Below are positions 61,849 through 64,000 of a DNA stretch of 64,000 bases, one piece after another. Made by a program: the position numbers and the translations under genes. Source of the DNA: Bin80 sp965203305 (lineage in GTDB: Bacteria > Bacteroidota > Rhodothermia > Rhodothermales > Bin80); assembly GCA_965203305.1 (NCBI GenBank), contig OZ241874.1:1922001-1986000 (forward strand), in the 5' to 3' direction. How positions within the stretch are numbered: position 1 is the first letter of the stretch; each line of letters opens with the position of its first letter. Below the pieces are notes generated by a model, which saw only the letters and a program-made list of their open reading frames with translations, did no database searches and had not been told where the DNA came from.

Positions 61849-63435
61849 CTACTTCCCCTCCTCCATTTGAAATCCCAATACACCCAAATTTTGCTTAATT
61901 GCGCTGTCAAGTCTGGCACTTTCAGTCTGCTGCCTGTGAAGTTCGGCTACCAGTCTCCCCATCTTGTCCGCAAACGGTTCTGTATCTTCTTCCTCAGCTT
62001 CCATGCCAACATAGCGTCCCGGTGTCAGAATGTAACCATTCCTGCGAACCTCATCCAGCGTGGCACTTTTGCAATAACCCGGGATGTCCTCATAGTCACC
62101 TGCCTCTGTTTCCGCCCGCCATGAATGATAGGTGCTAGCAATGCGGCTGATCTCCTCGTCACTGATTTCGCGACGCGTTCGGCTTACCATCTGACCAAAT
62201 TTGCGTACATCAACAAATAGTATCTCATCCCGCTTGCGCTCACGGGAAAGGAACCACAGACAGGCAGGAATCTGGGTTGAGTAGAAAAGCTGCCCGGGAA
62301 GTGCTACCATGCAATCAAGCAAGCCATCTTCAATCAGATTCTTTCTGATTTCTGCCTCTGCCGACTGCCCTGATGACATTGATCCGTTTGCCAGTACAAA
62401 CCCTGCAATTCCTCCCGGAGCTAAATGGTGCAGGATGTGCTGAACCCAGGCATAATTGGCATTGCCCTTTGGTGGTATGCCATGAACCCATCGCTTGTCC
62501 TCTACCAGATGCTCCCCTCCCCAGTCGGAAACATTGAATGGTGGATTAGCAAGAATAAAATCTGCCTTTAAGTCTGGATGTTGATCATTGAGAAAAGTAT
62601 CTCCATGTGCAACCTGTCCGTCAATGCCGCGAATCGCCAAATTCATTTTTGCCAGTCTCCAGGTTGTATGATTCGACTCCTGACCCCAAACGGATATATT
62701 GCCTCTCGCCTTACCTCTATTGCCATTTCCCGTGGCATGCGACTGAATAAACTCGACCGATTGAACAAACATCCCGGATGAGCCGCAACATGGATCATAC
62801 ACCCGCCCATGATACGGTTCAATCATTTCAACCAGAAGCCTCACAATGCATCGGGGCGTATAAAACTCGCCTCCCCTCTTGCTCTCAGCACTTGCAAATT
62901 GAGAAAGGAAGTATTCATAAACGCGACCCAGTACATCTTTGGCTCGGGCTTCTTTTCCACCTACCCGGATGTCGCTAATCACATCTATGAGTTGTCCCAG
63001 TCTTACCTTATTGAGCGCAGGACGGGCATAGTTCTTCGGAAGAATATCCTTAAGGCTCTCATTCTCGCGTTCAACTGCAATCATTGCCTCATCAATATGC
63101 TGGCCAATCGTAGGCTGACGTGCCTGCTCCATCAGATTCCCCCAGCGTGCTTCCTGAGGCACCCAGAAAATATTTTCTCTCCGATACTCGTCAGGATCCT
63201 CTGGATCGGCACCCTGGTTGCGCTCTCCCTCAAGCACATCATGTCGTTCTTCAAACGCATCCGAAATATATTTCAGGAAGAGAAGTCCGAGTACAACATG
63301 CTTGTATTCAGCCGCGTCCATTGAGCCACGCAGAGCGTCCGCCATCTCCCAGAGTTTGGCTTCATACTCTGCCATCATATCTTTCTTCCCCATGGCTGAA
63401 TCACCGTTGTTTTGCCCCTTGCTATTGCGTGACAT
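61849..63435 (-). CDS. hsdM: Type I DNA methyltransferase subunit HsdM
   Basis: A 528-residue N6-adenine methyltransferase. After an N-terminal helical domain (KLWEMADALRGSMDAAEYKH, then LGLLFLKYISDAFEER) come GEFYTPRCIVRLLVEM, motif I DPCCGSSGMF (214-223) and motif IV NPPF (297-300). The C-terminal part (LDEVRRNGYILTPGRYVG) is the piece that usually contacts HsdS. It is typical in length and intact. The ATG at 63435 is used, though one 45 bases inside (MGKKDMMAEYEAKLWEM) is also reasonable. It is the first hsd gene; HEPN follows after 70 bases. Confidence 0.95.
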   Translation of the reverse strand: MSRNSKGQNNGDSAMGKKDMMAEYEAKLWEMADALRGSMDAAEYKHVVLGLLFLKYISDAFEERHDVLEGERNQGADPEDPDEYRRENIFWVPQEARWGNLMEQARQPTIGQHIDEAMIAVERENESLKDILPKNYARPALNKVRLGQLIDVISDIRVGGKEARAKDVLGRVYEYFLSQFASAESKRGGEFYTPRCIVRLLVEMIEPYHGRVYDPCCGSSGMFVQSVEFIQSHATGNGNRGKARGNISVWGQESNHTTWRLAKMNLAIRGIDGQVAHGDTFLNDQHPDLKADFILANPPFNVSDWGGEHLVEDKRWVHGIPPKGNANYAWVQHILHHLAPGGIAGFVLANGSMSSGQSAEAEIRKNLIEDGLLDCMVALPGQLFYSTQIPACLWFLSRERKRDEILFVDVRKFGQMVSRTRREISDEEISRIASTYHSWRAETEAGDYEDIPGYCKSATLDEVRRNGYILTPGRYVGMEAEEEDTEPFADKMGRLVAELHRQQTESARLDSAIKQNLGVLGFQMEEGK

Positions 63436-63671
63436 AAGCTGTTCTATACAAGTTTGTTATTTCTGCATATCCATTTTACTCCTTGCATGCTTCGCAGAAC
63501 GTTTGCACTTCACGGCTATTATTCCAGATATGCATTTCGTCACGAAACTCTCTCTCGTCCCTGTTACGATCCCACATTAAAACAGTACTTCTTCCGTATT
63601 GGCATGTAGTATTCATCCGAAAATGTACAACACCCAGATGCAGTCAGATATCAATGATTCATGGCTGGATT

Positions 63672-64000
63672 TCACTTATCTGCGAGGGAAACATCTCCCC
63701 TGTCCCGTCGATACCACTCAATACCATAGTTCAAAATGTGATCCTTGAGTTTCTGATTCCGTATTGACTTGTACAGAACCAGATCTACGGACTGCGCCAT
63801 CGGGATACAGTCCAGTATAGCAGCAAGGCTTGCCTGATCCGTCAGTGTTAACTCCTCTCCAAACAGTGCAATGTCCACATCGGACACTACGGTGCTGGTT
63901 CCCATTGCTCTGGACCCAAATAAAACAGCTCGTTCCACTCGTTTATTTGCCGCGAACTGGGCAATGATTGCATCCCGATGTACATCCTTAATACCGCCCA
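63672..64000 (-). CDS. MNT-type nucleotidyltransferase (HI0073-like), partial at window edge
   Basis: The frame is open to the right edge, so the start lies beyond 64000. The visible ~109 residues read DVHRDAIIAQFAANKRVERA, then VLFGSRAMGTSTVVSDVDIA, with a later VDLVLYK. Gly-Ser, the DxD pair and the third Asp are all present, so it should be catalytically intact. The tail (NQKLKDHILNYGIEWYRR) is typical for the antitoxin partner of HI0074-type HEPN proteins. It reads towards hsdM with 236 bases between and may drive or belong to the same transcript. Its own HEPN partner could be upstream outside the window. Confidence 0.85.
   Translation of the reverse strand, partial: GGIKDVHRDAIIAQFAANKRVERAVLFGSRAMGTSTVVSDVDIALFGEELTLTDQASLAAILDCIPMAQSVDLVLYKSIRNQKLKDHILNYGIEWYRRDRGDVSLADK

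Overview
ORGANISM. The window looks like a bacterium of the Bacteroidota/Rhodothermota (FCB) group. It carries the type IX secretion pair PorU and PorV, a protein with a C-terminal T9SS sorting domain, DUF5683 and DUF2007 proteins, a class II DAHP synthase and large Asp-box, WD40-like and outer-membrane barrel proteins. GC content is moderate. The density of transposase remnants, small palindromic elements, restriction-modification (R-M) genes and MNT/HEPN genes suggests a mobile-element-rich, possibly host-associated member of the group; that last point is inference. LAYOUT. 1-5020: insertion-sequence graveyard (ISL3 and IS66 remnants, a repeat-rich coiled-coil membrane protein, two tandem 294-bp palindrome-ended elements, a frameshifted gene, an IS1634-like transposase). 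5248-18509: housekeeping and envelope genes: an RND efflux cluster with one adaptor and two divergent permeases, an Asp-box beta-propeller protein, class II DAHP synthase and a lipoprotein. 18586-25924: first defence block, with a Type ISP-like nuclease-helicase and methyltransferase-TRD pair split at a 12-base G tract, then a Type II methyltransferase and nuclease. 26022-46515: a long minus-strand run, read as CPBP protease, DUF2007, cdsA, small membrane protein, mutL, tilS, hpt; and further up porU, porV, an M6-like protein, a propeller/barrel protein, a TlpA-like thioredoxin, DUF5683 and a dicarboxylate symporter whose 3' end runs antisense through tRNA-Arg(CCG). 46840-47691: an MBL-fold hydrolase. 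47692-53050: low-coding region with at least three families of small repeats, decayed genes, and a 1.3-kb inverted-repeat element carrying a lone AAA ATPase inserted inside a 294-bp element. 53051-54334: an exported barrel-like protein. 54418-64000: second defence block, a Type I R-M operon (hsdM, HEPN, MNT-hsdS fusion, AlbA_2 ATPase, hsdR) with another MNT gene running off the right edge. HOW THE GENES WORK TOGETHER. PorU and PorV form the surface attachment/sortase end of the T9SS, which would process the CTD-bearing M6-like protein encoded next in the same operon. The two defence blocks hold three R-M systems of different types. The most unusual points are the possible G-tract switch between separate and fused Type ISP polypeptides, the fusion of nucleotidyltransferase (MNT) domains to a Type I specificity subunit with the partner HEPN gene inside the hsd operon, and the small ATPase-carrying element. 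Several broken genes differ from an intact frame by a single base in or near a short homopolymer, so assembly error should be kept in mind.
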